Assembly (NCBI GenBank): GCA_009176605.1
Contig: SEYY01000945.1
Span: forward strand, 1-48,012
Length of the DNA stretch: 48,012 nucleotides
Source of the DNA: Armadillidium nasatum
Taxonomy: Eukaryota; Arthropoda; Malacostraca; Isopoda; Armadillidiidae
Reading direction: 5' to 3'
Positions within the stretch are counted from its first letter, which is position 1. Each line of letters opens with the position of its first letter. The translations under genes were made by a program, and so were the position numbers. Below are positions 1 through 14,308 of the stretch, one piece after another. The notes below the pieces were generated by a model. The model worked only from the letters and a program-made list of their open reading frames with translations, made no database searches and was not told the DNA's origin.

Positions 1-438
1 CCACCATCAAACGCAGCTCCCTCATCTCTGCTGCTTGAATTCTGCTTTCTTCTCTTGTTGTTGTACTCCACGTCTCCGTTCCATATTGCAAAATTGAGGT
101 CAGAGTACTTTCAAAAATTACTTTTTTACTCCTATATTCCATTCTTTTGTCGGCCAAGATTGGGTACAGCGCTCACACCACTCTTCCATATTTTTCCATC
201 CAGTTGGTGATTTCCAGCATATTACCTCATTCCCTTGTGAATATTTTCCCCTCCCCAAATAGTCACATCTCTCTACCACAATCACCTCCTCGCCATGCAC
301 CTTCAGCACAAGCTCCTCTCCCTCCTCCCTCCCTTCTAATTATTAACAGTTCTGCTTTACAACGTTCACGATCAATTCCACCTTTTTAGCTTTTCAGCAA
401 AACTTATCACCTCTCTAACTTCTCTCTATCTTGGCTCC
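1..438. other. Unassigned left-edge sequence
   Basis: Nothing here can be assigned. Open frames exist on both strands (118-309 minus, 147-389 plus), but neither shows a recognisable motif. The first 60 bases, read on the minus strand, give a short stretch like the C-terminal region of some non-LTR retrotransposon polyproteins, too short to rely on. Confidence 0.3.
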
Positions 439-2640
<2,202 letters not shown>

Positions 2641-3295
2641 CTAGAGACCCTCTGAGAAGGTGAAACGAGAAAAGGAACCAACCAAAGGGGTTCCCAAAGG
2701 GCAACAGAGTGAAACGGAATGGTCTTGACCATACTGTCACTCCCCAGTTTGTGCCCAATGGAGGGCACTTGCATTGCTTTGGTTACCTTGGTTACCATCT
2801 TAATATGTTACTAACGGATTAATTAAGGATTAAAATAAAAAAATATTTAAGAAAACAAACCAAATGGTAAGAAGTAAATGGCGTGAAAATAAATTCAAAA
2901 ACAATTTTGTGCATTTGAAAAAATATACTTCTAGTGGAAAGCAACATATCAATGTTCTGGAAACAAAATTATCGGGAAACGACTTTTCAAAATATTAGGT
3001 AATATTAATAAAAAATTACAATATAATTAATTAATTAAGTATTAAATAAATAAACAATTAAGAAAAACAAGTTAATCTATGTTATAGAAAGAGTTAACTG
3101 TTCTAATTTGACCAAAATCGAAACTGTAGTTACAGAGATATAGAATATAAGCCAAAAAATTGTAATTAACGATTAATTAGTAATTAATTAATTGAAAATT
3201 TGGAAAATCAAGAAAAACAATGTTTCGTTATATTCAAACTTTACAGTCAAAGAAATTTAACATTCCAAAAAATGTAAGCCAAAGTGATGGAAAAA
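2641..3295. other. Unassigned AT-rich sequence
   Basis: A minus-strand frame continues from LINE-C to about 2798 without recognisable motifs. From 2800 the sequence is AT-rich, with TTAATTAATTA-type runs and no coding signal. It may hold the 5' end of LINE-C or unrelated DNA. Confidence 0.35.
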
Positions 3296-3533
<238 letters not shown>

Positions 3534-4089
3534 CTGTGTTAACCACTTCATGGGATTCAAATTCATTCCTCACACTAAAGATTATTACAAGAGGGTTCAT
3601 CCATTTAGGTGTAAAAGAGCAGAATAGGAAAAATTGAATATTCCAATTAATTAACTAGTTAGTCAATATACAAGGGTTAAGGTTGGAAGCACTTTTTTAG
3701 GTCTTAACTAGGACTGCAGATTCCATAAATATTTTGCTGGTTAAAACTACCTACCTCTGGGACCCTTAAATATATAATTAATGCTCCAAATACATTTATG
3801 AAACCATTAAATAAATTTAATGGTTATAATACTTAATAAAGTACATAATGTTACTTGAAATATTTATATAGCTTTTGAGGTATGATAATTTTAATTACAG
3901 TTAGAATAAGTCAAGTGCAAAGCTTCTGTTTTGGAGTCAGAAGGAATAAGAAAGGTAGCAATGATTTTTTTTCAGATTCAGTTTAAAGTAAGAAAAATAA
4001 TTGCATAAATTTTATAAGTAATTAGTTTGCTTCTCATCACATTCATATCTACATGATAAAATCATTTTACACAATTACATTTTGGGGTA
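3534..4089. other. AT-rich sequence, possible CR1-A 5' region
   Basis: No coding motif. TAATGCTC at 3779-3786 also occurs immediately after the 3' tail of CR1-A (7385-7392), so this octamer could be a target-site duplication. That would put the 5' end of CR1-A at 3787. The base composition of 3787-4089 is more AT-rich than the element's coding part, so the boundary is uncertain. Confidence 0.4.
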
Positions 4090-5271
4090 ATGTCTGCCGG
4101 GAAACTAGGTAAGGATAGGGGTGAAGGGCATATTATTCGCTCTGCTAGTTGTGGCGATGGGGATTGTAATATTGATGGTGGTATGAATAAAAATAAAGGT
4201 GCTTTACAATATAGGCCGATTAATAAAAATGGAGACATTACTAGAAATCAAGATGGAAAGGATACATATAAGGACATGTTTAGTATGAAATGTTTTTACA
4301 CAAATGCTCAGAGCCTTAGAAACAAAAAAGATGAGTTGACTAGTTACATCATAAAGGAGAATCTTGACATTATTTGCATTACTGAAGCATGGGTAAATGA
4401 GGCACTTTACGGAGATTCCCTACAGGAATATGAAATAGAAGGATACTCATTTTACCTATACCAACGTAGAGGAAGAAATGGTGGAGGTGTAGCACTCTAT
4501 GTTAAAAGCAATATTGAATCGGTGTTAGTTGCTGACATTAAAACAAATCAGGATGTGGAATCTCTGTGGGTAGATATTCTTATGTATAATAAATCATACA
4601 GGATAGGAGCATTTTATAGAGCTCCTGATCAGAGTCAAGTATTAGATGAAGAATATGGTGAAGGAAATCAAAGTAGCGTGTGAAAATAATGCAAAAGGGT
4701 AGTCATTATGGGTGATTTTAATTTTCCAGACATTGAGTGGAATACTTTGAGTAGTATGGTTAATAGAAGTTCAGTATTTGTAAATTGTATTCTATACAAC
4801 TTTTTGAGTCAGATGGTTCAAGAACCGACAAGGCATGCGGCATTGTTAGATTTAATATTAACAAATGATGAGAATATGGTGAATGATATCGAAGTTGGGG
4901 AGACTTTAGGAGCTAGTGATCACTATATTATTAGATTTAACTGGAATATGAGGTCTGGGCCCAAATTGCAAGTCAATAGGGAAAAGATATTAGATTTCAG
5001 AAACGGAGATTTTAGCAAATTCCGAGCAATGCTCAATGAAATTGACTGGGATAAGGAGTTTAATGGTCAAAATTGTTTCATCATGTGGGAATACTTCAAG
5101 GAAATATTGTCTTCCATTCAGTCTGTGTGTTTTAAAGATAAATCCATTAGGGTGGCAAATAGAAAACCTAATTGGTGGAGTAGAGAGATAAAGAGAAAAA
5201 TCAGTGAAAAGCGTAGATGTTTTAAAATATTCAAAGGTAGGAGCAGGGTGGGAAGATTTGGAACATTATAA
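4090..5271 (+). pseudogene. CR1-A endonuclease region, two frames
   Basis: The first frame (4090-4683) carries the N-terminal half of an APE-type endonuclease: FYTNAQSLRNKKDEL, then ICITEAW, then RNGGGVALYVK. The second frame (4708-5271) carries the rest: GDFNFPDIEW, LLDLILTN and the catalytic SDHYIIRF near residues 72-79. APE endonucleases of LINEs nick the target DNA whose 3' end primes reverse transcription. The acidic and histidine signature residues I can see (TEAW, GDFNFPD, SDH) are kept. Damage consists of a stop plus frameshift between 4683 and 4708 and another near 5240, after which the linker continues in a different frame. The start at 4090 is simply the first in-frame ATG. Confidence 0.82.
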
Positions 5272-5825
5272 GAGAATTAGGAATGAACTTAACCAGTCAA
5301 TAAGAAGAGCAAAGAGAATGGCAGAAATTAATTTGGCAAGGAAACAGTAATAAAGACCTGAAAAAGTTTTTTAGTTTTTATAAATTTAAAAGCAAGGATA
5401 AGAAAATTGGCCCAATTAAAATTGATGGAAATTTAGTAAGCTCAGATAAGGAATTGGTTAATATTTTCAACGCTTATTTTGCATCAGTGTTTACTGAGGA
5501 AAGGTTGGATAGCAGTTTAGAGACTAATAGTTCTAGTATACATGTAATGAATAGGTGTGAAGCATTTGAAATTGAGTTAAATGAAATTAAAATCTTTACT
5601 AGAACATATTGACCCAAATAAGGCAGCGGGTCCAGATGGTGTATATGGTAGAATTCTAAAAGAGGGGAGTATCAGTATTGCAAAGGCACTGTATTTGATT
5701 TTTAAGCGATCTATTGCTTTTGGAGAGGTACCTGAAGACTGGAAAACGGCATATGTGGTGCCCATTTTTAAAAAAAGGTAGTAAGGAAGATTTAGGGAAC
5801 TATAGGCCAGTTAGTTTAACATCTC

Positions 5826-7082
5826 TTGTTCGTGAAAATTTTGGAAAAGTTACTGAAAAGTCATATAGAGAAGCATTTAGATGATAACAAGATACTATAT
5901 AACTCCCAGCATGGCTTTAGAAAGGGTAGATCATGTCAGACAAATCTACTAGAATTTATGGAATATATTACTGAATGTATAGACAGGGGTGATCCAGTTG
6001 ATGTTATATATTTAGACTTTAGCAAAGCTTTTGATAAGGTACCCCATGTTAGGTTGATGCAAAAGTTGTCACAGTGTGGTATAAATGGTATGGTACACAA
6101 TTGGATTAAAGAGTGGTTAAAGAACAGAAGGCAGTGTGTATTACTTAATGGAAATAAGTCATTATGGGAAACGGTGAAGAGTGGGGTCCCACAGGGTTCT
6201 GTGCTGGGACCACTTTTGTTTCTTATTTATATAAATGATTTAGACAAAGGCCTTAAATGTAAGGTTTCTAAGTTTGCTGATGACACCAAAGTGGTTACCT
6301 CAGTAAGGAATAATGATGGATGCATAAAGCTTCAAAGTGATCTAGATAGACTTCTTGGTTGGGCAGAGAGGTGGCAAATGAACTTTAATAGTAAAAAATG
6401 TAAAGTTCTTCATGTAGGTTACTCAAATGAAAGATTTAATTATGAAATGAATGGGGAGTGGCTTGAGACTGTGGAGCATGAAAAGGATTTAGGTGTGATT
6501 ATTAGCAGTAATCTGAAGGTGGGTGATCAATGTTTGGAAGCAAGGAATAGAGCTAATAAGATGTTAGGTATAATTAATCGCAATGTAGTTTACAAGAGCA
6601 AAGAGGTTATAAGCAAACTATATAATAGCTATGTCAGGCCAGCATTAGAGTATTGTGCACAGGTTTGGGCTCCTCATTTAAGAAAAGACATAGACATGCT
6701 GGAGAGAGTCCAACGTAGAGCAACAAGGATGATTTCTGGCTTTGAAAATAAGAGCTATGAAGAGAGGTTGAAAGAGTTAGGAATGTTCTCGGTTGAAAGG
6801 AGATTTCTCAGAGGGGATATGATACAAGTTTACAAAATATTTGCATCTGACAGTAATACAGAGATTGAAAAATACTTTATAGTGGACCAAGGAAGAGTAA
6901 CTAGAGGACATGATAAGAAAATTAAAAAGAAGCCATGCCATCTCGATCTAAGAAAGTACTCTTTCAGTAATAGAGTTGTTAATTTTTGGAATGACTTGCC
7001 ACAAGAGATTGTTGATTGTGATTCTCTTGTCAAATTTAAAAAGGGGCTAGATAGATATATGGATAGTTTAGGTATTATATAG
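5826..7082 (+). CDS. CR1-A reverse transcriptase (ORF2 C-terminal part)
   Basis: A 418-codon open frame covers the RT core from the fingers onward. It shows HGFRKGRSCQTNLLEF at residues 29-44, catalytic motif A YLDFSKAFDKVPH at 62-74, SGVPQGSVLGPLLF at 119-132 and the catalytic FADDTK at 150-155. The conserved LINE thumb block YVRPALEYCAQVWAPHLRKD follows. All catalytic aspartates are present. The true reading frame begins upstream of this ATG: NYRPVSLTSLV near 5800 joins it after a frameshift, so the start is not a genuine initiator. The protein would copy the element's RNA onto nicked chromosomal DNA. An unusually clean frame beside broken neighbours suggests modest age or assembly indels. 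Confidence 0.9.
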   Translation: MFVKILEKLLKSHIEKHLDDNKILYNSQHGFRKGRSCQTNLLEFMEYITECIDRGDPVDVIYLDFSKAFDKVPHVRLMQKLSQCGINGMVHNWIKEWLKNRRQCVLLNGNKSLWETVKSGVPQGSVLGPLLFLIYINDLDKGLKCKVSKFADDTKVVTSVRNNDGCIKLQSDLDRLLGWAERWQMNFNSKKCKVLHVGYSNERFNYEMNGEWLETVEHEKDLGVIISSNLKVGDQCLEARNRANKMLGIINRNVVYKSKEVISKLYNSYVRPALEYCAQVWAPHLRKDIDMLERVQRRATRMISGFENKSYEERLKELGMFSVERRFLRGDMIQVYKIFASDSNTEIEKYFIVDQGRVTRGHDKKIKKKPCHLDLRKYSFSNRVVNFWNDLPQEIVDCDSLVKFKKGLDRYMDSLGII

Positions 7083-7360
7083 AATAACTTGACTAAGCCA
7101 AATTGGTGGGTATATTTGTATTTTTAGATCAACCTATGACCAAGCCTAATTGGCAGTTTATTTTTTTGTAGTGGGTGATGGTTCATTGAATATTGCATGT
7201 AAAACTGGCCTTGGTGTTATTTTTTATCTTTGCATGAGTAAACTGATAACTAGGGATAGGACAGACCTAGTCTTTGTGCATGTATTAGTATTGATAGTTA
7301 ATATTTGTTTGGACTGGGACAGTCTCGATAGGCCCTTGTGGCTTCTAACTGTCTCTATTT

Positions 7361-7384
7361 TTCCTATGTTCCTATGTTCCTATG
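7361..7384 (+). repeat. CR1 3' octamer tail (TTCCTATG)3
   Basis: Exactly three TTCCTATG units end the element. CR1 elements of vertebrates end in comparable 8-bp repeats used during target-primed reverse transcription. The 3' end of CR1-B (33136-33160, minus) carries a decayed version of the same tail. Confidence 0.85.
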
Positions 7385-7392
7385 TAATGCTC

Positions 7393-8568
7393 AAGGAGGT
7401 TCACTTATTACTAATTTAGACAAATTCATAAAAATTAACTATATTTGGTTAAATAAAAAATGAATAACTTTAAAATATTATTCTAACCTTAAATTAAATG
7501 TCCATAAGGTCTCAAAAATGATGCATGAAAGCAGTTTATGTAAATTTTTTATGAAAGATTTTATAGATTTCAAAATATCATGTATATTTCAATTAAAAAA
7601 AAAAAAAAAAAAAAAACTAACAGGGATGTGTGTGTGTATGTATGCTTTTCTATACCTGATTTTATTTCAACCATGTTTAAAAATACTGAAAAATTAATGT
7701 TTACCATTTGGAAGTTCTACTATGGAAGGCAAACAACAGTCTTCTGTAATTTCTATTACCAAGTCTGGGAGTTCAGATTCTGATTTTGGGAAAGCTATAC
7801 AAATAACATCTGGAACTTGATCTGTAATATATATATATTGTAAGAATTTTATATTGCAAATGTTAAATTTAATTAAATTCTTACCTTTAGTTAAAATTCT
7901 CTTAATTATTAAATGTTGCTAAAGTTTAAGACCCTAAATCACCCACCCTAAGTTTAACTCTCCAGCGCTAGATTATCAAAACCTAGTTTAGGCTAAAATA
8001 AGGTCTACTATTAACTTTTTCAATTAATTTTTTACAGTTTCATTAAGAAATGAATCTTGGAATATTATTTTATTAATGATGACCAATAATAAACAATATT
8101 AACTTAACTAGACACAATTAGTTTCAATAGTTTAAACTTTTTAAAGTATCACAATTTCAATAGAAGCTTTCAGTACAAAATCGAGAACAAAACCGTTTTT
8201 AAAATGTTTAATCTATTTATATTAATAAAACACTACTGATGTCATTTTTAAATATTGTGCAGTGGTTAGTTTTCCTGCAAGCAAGTGGTTAGTTTTGCAC
8301 TGATTCATTTTTTGTCACCTTCCATTTTTACAATTTTCTAAAAAATAGTAATTTGCATATTTTCATTTACTTTTGTATATAAAAATATTCAGAAGGGTTC
8401 ATATTTCTCAAAACAAATTAAAAATGCAGTTATATCATGTAATCTGAATTTTTCCCCAAGTCCCAAAAGTTAAAATTTTCAAAATATTAGTGAGCTTTAT
8501 CATGTCTTATGAAAAAGACATACATAAAACTTTACATTACATTCACTTTTTAAATTCTGATAGATCAC

Positions 8569-8573
<5 letters not shown>
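7393..8573. other. Unassigned AT-rich stretch
   Basis: No gene or element recognised. It contains an A-run of about 22 bases near 7594-7615, followed by a short TG/TATG-rich patch. No motif-bearing frame was found on either strand. Confidence 0.5.

Positions 8574-8648
<75 letters not shown>
8574..8648. repeat. (TA)n array
   Basis: Pure TA of about 75 bases, ending at the left arm of the inverted-repeat element. Confidence 0.97.
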
Positions 8649-8651
<3 letters not shown>

Positions 8652-8955
8652 AAGGTTAAGAAGTTGTCTGACCTTCGATATATGGAAATATCAATATTTG
8701 TAAACCGATATATCAATGCAAATTTTTTGATATTTATATTATTATTATCTAGCTTTCATTTCATTTATGCCTGTTATAATTATTATTACTATTATTATTA
8801 TTAGTTAGTTTTCTAACATACTAAGTTTAACTTATCATAACCTGAATGATCGAAGTTTGTCGTGTGATATATGCCTAACTGATAGAAGGAATGTTACCGT
8901 GGGATACAGGCTACTGCCATATTACACCATATATATATACTTTTATATATATACC

Positions 8956-9027
<72 letters not shown>
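8956..9027. repeat. (TA)n array
   Basis: About 70 bases of TA inside the inverted-repeat element, preceded by two short TA clusters at 8929-8954. Confidence 0.97.
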
Positions 9028-9031
<4 letters not shown>

Positions 9032-9272
9032 AAGAAAATATTGTTTATTCATTATTTTTATAGAGCTTTTTTTATTTAGCTACTATTTATCATGTAAAGA
9101 ATAATCTGGCAACTTGGCCATCTTTTTTTTGTTGTTACTAACCAAGCATGTATGTAAATATAGCCTATGATATTTTTTTTCTTTTCTCTAAGTAAACATG
9201 TTATATTACAAAGTGTTTTATTTACTTCGAATGGGTTGTTAATTAAACTAAACTAAAAGATTTACTTTAACA

Positions 9273-9279
9273 ATATATA

Positions 9280-9376
<97 letters not shown>
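9273..9376. repeat. (TA)n array
   Basis: About 100 bases of TA with one phase slip near 9287, inside the inverted-repeat element. Confidence 0.97.
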
Positions 9377-9378
<2 letters not shown>

Positions 9379-9567
9379 GATCTGTAGAACAAATTAAATA
9401 TATATCTTTAACACTTATCTTAAAACAAAAAAGTACAACCTATCACAATACAAGGGAAATAATTACTAAAACTATCAAAATTTTAAATTATCAATTAAAA
9501 TTGAAATTTCAAAATATCGATGTGAAAGATATCAATATATAAGATCAGACAACTTCTTAAACTAAGG

Positions 9568-9668
<101 letters not shown>

Positions 9669-9841
9669 GAATGAATGATATATCAATATTAAAATCTATA
9701 TTTAATAAATTCAACACGTATGGTATATTTACCATACATTAAAATATAATTATCAAATGAAATATTGAAATCAAAATATTGGTCTATTGATATATTAATA
9801 TGTCAGTTTACTGTTAAAAAAAAAATGATAGCCTTCATATA

Positions 9842-10329
9842 CAGTGGAACTCCAATATTCGTCATTAATCCGTTCCCGAGGGGATGATGAATATTGAAAT
9901 AGACGAATATCGAACAACTTTTCCCATAGGAATTAACTAAAAATGGATTAATTCGTTCCCAGCCTCGAATTTTGCCTATCTATTCTTTAACAAAATAAAA
10001 AATTTCACTTTAGAATCGATCTCCGAAATCATTTCAAACACTGTACAATTTAACTACAGTACATATTAACCAGAGTACTGCCATAAATAATACGTAATAT
10101 GCACTGTGTAGGCCTACATAAATGCTAAACACTAATAAAATTTTAAAAAGAAGTTTACCTTTTGGATGAGAAAAACAATGATTGTTATTAAGAGTTTTCA
10201 TTTTTAAGGTTATAGGTAGGACGAATATTGACTTTTCAACGAATATCGAAAAAAAAAAGTTTGACAAAAAAACAGGGCGAATATCAAAAAAGACGAATAC
10301 TGGGGGGGACGAAAATTGGAGTTCCACTG
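9842..10329. mobile_element. Complete Tigger/pogo-like MITE, 488 bp
   Basis: Both ends start CAGTGGAACTCCAAT (the right end read in reverse complement). The inverted repeat is 22 bp with a single mismatch. A TA dinucleotide flanks each end (9840-9841 and 10330-10331), the expected target duplication of Tc1/mariner-type transposons. Termini beginning CAGT.GAAC.. are typical of the pogo/Tigger branch. Inside, the word ACGAATAT recurs at least four times (9902, 10220, 10240 and 10270 regions), probably as subterminal transposase-binding sites. There is no transposase frame, so mobility would depend on a transposase supplied elsewhere. Confidence 0.85.
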
Positions 10330-10592
10330 TACAATATATAAAATATATTTTTTATAGTAAAATTTGGTTTTTGGTATTTTAATTTTATTATATTTTTGAA
10401 ATTTTATTTTTCAAAGTATATTATTGCAAAAAAGCATAAAGGTTTATGCTTTATTCATTTCAATATATTTTGTCTGTTTTCAAAAGTAAAAAAATGAAAT
10501 GCTCACCTAATACTTACAATTACCTTAGGAATATATGCTACATAATTATATACATTCCCTATTATCTAAGTAATTTTTTAAAAAATTATATT

Positions 10593-10595
<3 letters not shown>

Positions 10596-10674
<79 letters not shown>

Positions 10675-10691
10675 ATATATATATTTATATA
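10596..10691. repeat. (TA)n array
   Basis: About 95 bases of TA with a phase slip near 10663 and a TTTATA interruption near the end. Confidence 0.97.
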
Positions 10692-11182
<491 letters not shown>

Positions 11183-11188
<6 letters not shown>

Positions 11189-11209
11189 ATAAGTAATACT
11201 TATACTATG
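11183..11209. repeat. Perfect 13-bp palindrome, 1-nt loop
   Basis: CATAGTATAAGTA at 11183-11195 is followed by one A and then its exact reverse complement TACTTATACTATG at 11197-11209. The right arm reappears exactly at 12494-12506, at the left edge of BEL copy A. No function is known to me. Confidence 0.8.
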
Positions 11210-11442
11210 GTTAAAATGAGTAATGTCCAAATTTATTAGTAATTTATATGAGAAATTTAGGCTACATAAGTCTAGTCATAACATGAATAGTAAATACAGT
11301 AAAGCCCCTCCAAAAAACTTATTAAAATAAAAAAATAAATGAAAATTATAATAATTACTTACTTGAATTATTTGTATTGGCATTCAAAATGTCTGAAAAT
11401 GTGATCTGAATAAAATCAGGATCACTGATAGTCAAATTTTCT

Positions 11443-11793
11443 TCAGATATCCTCATCCAGTTTTTCTTGCACTGGTGATAAGTCAAGTCTAAGCCTAGCC
11501 TCTAGTTTCCTATCACCTTCACAACTTGATATATGAACTATAGTATCACATGGTAGAGCCCCTTTCCTTAATTTTTTAGAGCCAACATTATAAATGTCCC
11601 TAGCATTAAAATGCTTTTCGCAAAGACAAAATTTTGTTGTCACTTGAACAAATTTTTCTTTAAGATCAGGTCTATGACAAAGATCCTACCACCCACAAAA
11701 TTCTTTTTCTTCAATAGGAAATGAAAAAAATGTTAAATTTTCTTGTTTGTGACGATAATATTTAAACAAAAACAAGCTGCACACATAACTCAT
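11443..11793 (-). pseudogene. THAP-domain fragment with in-frame stop
   Basis: Reading from an ATG at 11793 on the minus strand, the frame resembles a THAP zinc finger. It has an N-terminal MSYVC, then LTFFSFPIEEKEFCGW, then FCLCEKHFNARDI, then KLRKGALP, matching the family pattern of Cys, W, C-x2-H-F and A-V/L-P. THAP domains bind DNA in transcription regulators and in P-element-type transposases. The second N-terminal Cys is not visible. One TAG interrupts the frame just after the conserved Trp (near 11686), and a one-base shift near 11445 leads to a further open stretch that ends at a GTAAGT splice-donor-like site near 11363. It may be an old exon of a THAP gene or of a domain-bearing transposon. 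No partner exon or terminal repeat was identified. Confidence 0.6.
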
Positions 11794-11977
11794 TTTGAAG
11801 TAAAATGATAATTATAGTAATCATAAAGAATTTGCATAAGCACTTAATATACTTAAGTTTGGACCTATGTTTTGGATTAGTAGCAAAATCATGTTTGGCA
11901 GCTTTTACGAAATAGTACATAGTTCATTGTTTAGTACCAAGATGATTTATTAATTAAGAGCCAATGAAAAATATAAA

Positions 11978-11981
<4 letters not shown>

Positions 11982-12072
<91 letters not shown>
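11982..12072. repeat. (TA)n array
   Basis: About 90 bases of pure TA. Confidence 0.97.
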
Positions 12073-12075
<3 letters not shown>

Positions 12076-12358
12076 AAATGGGAAATACGAAACTTATAAT
12101 CTGGTACAAAGTTATTAAATTTGGCAACACTTTCCTTGCCATTTTTGTTTTTGTTTAAATTGCAAAGAAACCTGATTCGTGATTGGTCATGAAAACATAA
12201 ACTACCTGTTATTGGAGCGATGGTATCTAATGACCTGCAAAAATAATAAATAGCTTTATTTCAATAATAAGCATTATTTTATATGTTATTTCTGCAAAAA
12301 AGGTTTAATTAGATTTTAAATGATTAAAAGAAATACAATTTGATTCATGAGAGAGTTT

Positions 12359-12361
12359 TAT

Positions 12362-12411
<50 letters not shown>
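12359..12411. repeat. (TA)n array
   Basis: About 52 bases of TA with one phase slip near 12372, roughly 100 bases left of BEL copy A. Confidence 0.95.
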
Positions 12412-12418
<7 letters not shown>

Positions 12419-12550
12419 AAAATTAGGCATTCACAAAAACTCTATCACTGTCAATCAGAAAATTTTAACATTTATTAATCCTACTAAGTAATATACTTAT
12501 ACTATGATGTTATAGGCAATAAAGAAGGCATTGAAGATTCTGTAAAGTTA

Positions 12551-13310
12551 ATGTATCTTTTTGGATACCTTAAAGGTTATGCTTTAAAGGTTGTAAGCCA
12601 TTTGTCTTTAAATAATGATAGTTATAAGGTAGCTTTAGAACTTTTGAAGAAAGAATTTCTAGACAGAAATTTAATCATAAATGAATATATGAATACATTA
12701 AATGACATAAAAATTGATGATGGTCATGACATAGAGTTTGCAAATACTAAGTTATTTATTAATGAAGTAAGATCAATAATCTTTGAATTAAAAGTTTATG
12801 ATTTAAATTTTTTAGAACCAAACTCTCCTGTAATATATTGTTAAGTAACATCATTTTCAAAAAGTTGCCTAGAATTTTTAAAACTGAATTGATAAATAAA
12901 CTGGAAAACAACTATCCTTCCTTGGAGCAAATCTTTTCAAAACTATAATGATGTAATTAATACACTTAATATTGTAAGTAAATCAAAAAAGGAAATGCAT
13001 ACAGTTAAGCCTAAAAGTAATTTTCATTTTAAAAAATCTTTTAAGTCAAATTCATTGCAAAATTTTAATACAAATATTGATCATGTTAAAGCATCTAAAA
13101 ATAATGATGCAAAAGGTGAATCTAGAATGTATAATGTATGAAAACTGTGTCAACTTAAAAATCATCCATTATACAAGTGTGATAGGTATAGCACTGTTAC
13201 TCAAAGAGTTGAACGTGCAAAGGTTTTAAATTTATGTACTAGGTGTGCAGGTATTGGTCATAATTCTGATATTGTTTTGGTAAAAATAATAAATTAAGGT
13301 TTAATTGTTT
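12551..13310 (+). pseudogene. BEL-A Gag remnant
   Basis: The first frame (12551-12844) shows the helical Gag region typical of BEL (DUF1759-like): LMYLFGYLKGYALKVV near the start, then ELLKKEFLDRNLIINEYM. Frameshifts near 12845 and 12945 interrupt it. Further on, CQLKNHPLYKCDRYST and LNLCTRCAGIGHNSD near 13150-13265 form the cysteine/histidine-rich region that binds nucleic acid in this family. An in-frame TGA near 13139 replaces the codon just before this block. The protein would form the capsid of the element. The N-terminus is missing. Confidence 0.75.
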
Positions 13311-14308
13311 CAAATGTAAAGAACACGCATATAACTGCATTTTGTCCAATAATTGAGGCAAATGAAACTAAAAATGATACTGTAAACAGTCTTTGCATAT
13401 CATTTCAACAACAAGCAGACAGAGTTTATATGTTGTCCACTATTTCTTTTAACCTTATAATAGGCAATAAAAAGATTACTGGTAAGAAGTATATTAGATA
13501 CAGGAAGCCAAAGGTCGTATGTATCTAAGGACATATTAAGTCATATTATTCCAGATTATGATAATTTATATGGAATGGAATTAAATATTCAAACATTCAT
13601 TGGTAAAGAACAAAGACAGTTTAAACAACTGCTTTTAGGTATCAAGCTTTCAGATATGGATGTTTTTAGCATGCCATTCTTAGTAGATGAAAATTTGAAT
13701 TTAAATTATACAGTTGATGGTGTAAATGAAGTTATTCATGAATTTAAAAACCAAGGTGTTCCCCTTGCTGATTCTGCATTTAATGTTGAGGGAAGATAAT
13801 AATAAATTTCATATTCAAGCTTTACTAGGCACTGACATTTTACAATTTTTTCCTTCTTTAGAGTTAGTATCTATAATGTCATGAAGTTGTTTTAAAGCAG
13901 CTAATAAATATATTCCATTTGGTAATATACAAAACTTTTTGCATAGAAAGCAAAATATTGCTTTAAATAATAATAAAAATGTAACATCTCCCAAAGCAGA
14001 TGTAGAATCGAACATGGTGAATGACACTTGTCAATCTTATATTAAATCCCACTAAGAGTTATTTGCATCCTTTTGAAAATATTCTCATTGACTCAGAAGT
14101 AGATAATGGAATAGAGTATTTATTCTCCATGGAATCTGTAGGTATTCTATCTAATGATAATGATGACTTATCTGATTATGATGCAGAAATGGTAAGTAAA
14201 TTTAAAAAAGGGATTACATTTAAAGATGGTCATTATCATGTAAAACTTCCCTGGAAGGAAGAGTTAATTAAACAAGTTCATTCAAAAATAGAGTATATAA
14301 CAAATTAA
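13311..14308 (+). pseudogene. BEL-A retropepsin and downstream linker
   Basis: Around 13490-13530 the frame is broken where the sister copy has the catalytic DSGS of an aspartic protease. The following 13575-13799 frame (MELNIQTFIGKEQRQFKQ) and, after another shift near 13798, ALLGTDILQFFPS complete the protease domain. The 14021-14308 frame (SYLHPFENILIDSEVDNG and VSKFKKGITFKDGHYHV) is the linker leading into the RT fingers. At least four disabling changes are present. Confidence 0.75.

Larger units (their letters stand above)
4090..7384 (+). mobile_element. CR1-A: CR1-type LINE, near full ORF2 with 3' tail
   Basis: The element reads apurinic-type endonuclease, linker, reverse transcriptase and thumb, then an untranslated region of about 300 bases ending in TTCCTATG three times (7361-7384). 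An 8-bp microsatellite tail of this kind, instead of poly(A), is a hallmark of CR1-clade LINEs. The linker (about 5272-5780) is recognisable but broken; it includes AAGPDGVYGRILKE near 5626-5667 and a late frameshift near 5778. A second copy, CR1-B, lies at 33136-34988 on the other strand and aligns from about 5490 to the tail. No ORF1 was identified upstream. With several frameshifts the copy is probably inactive, although its RT frame is clean. Confidence 0.88.

Noticed and set aside
7150..7419. 89-codon plus-strand frame after the CR1-A RT
   Set aside because: It overlaps the CR1 3' untranslated region and tail, which is conserved as non-coding sequence in CR1-B.
10034..10382. Frames on both strands within and beside the MITE
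   Set aside because: They lie inside a terminal-inverted-repeat element and share no motif with any transposase.
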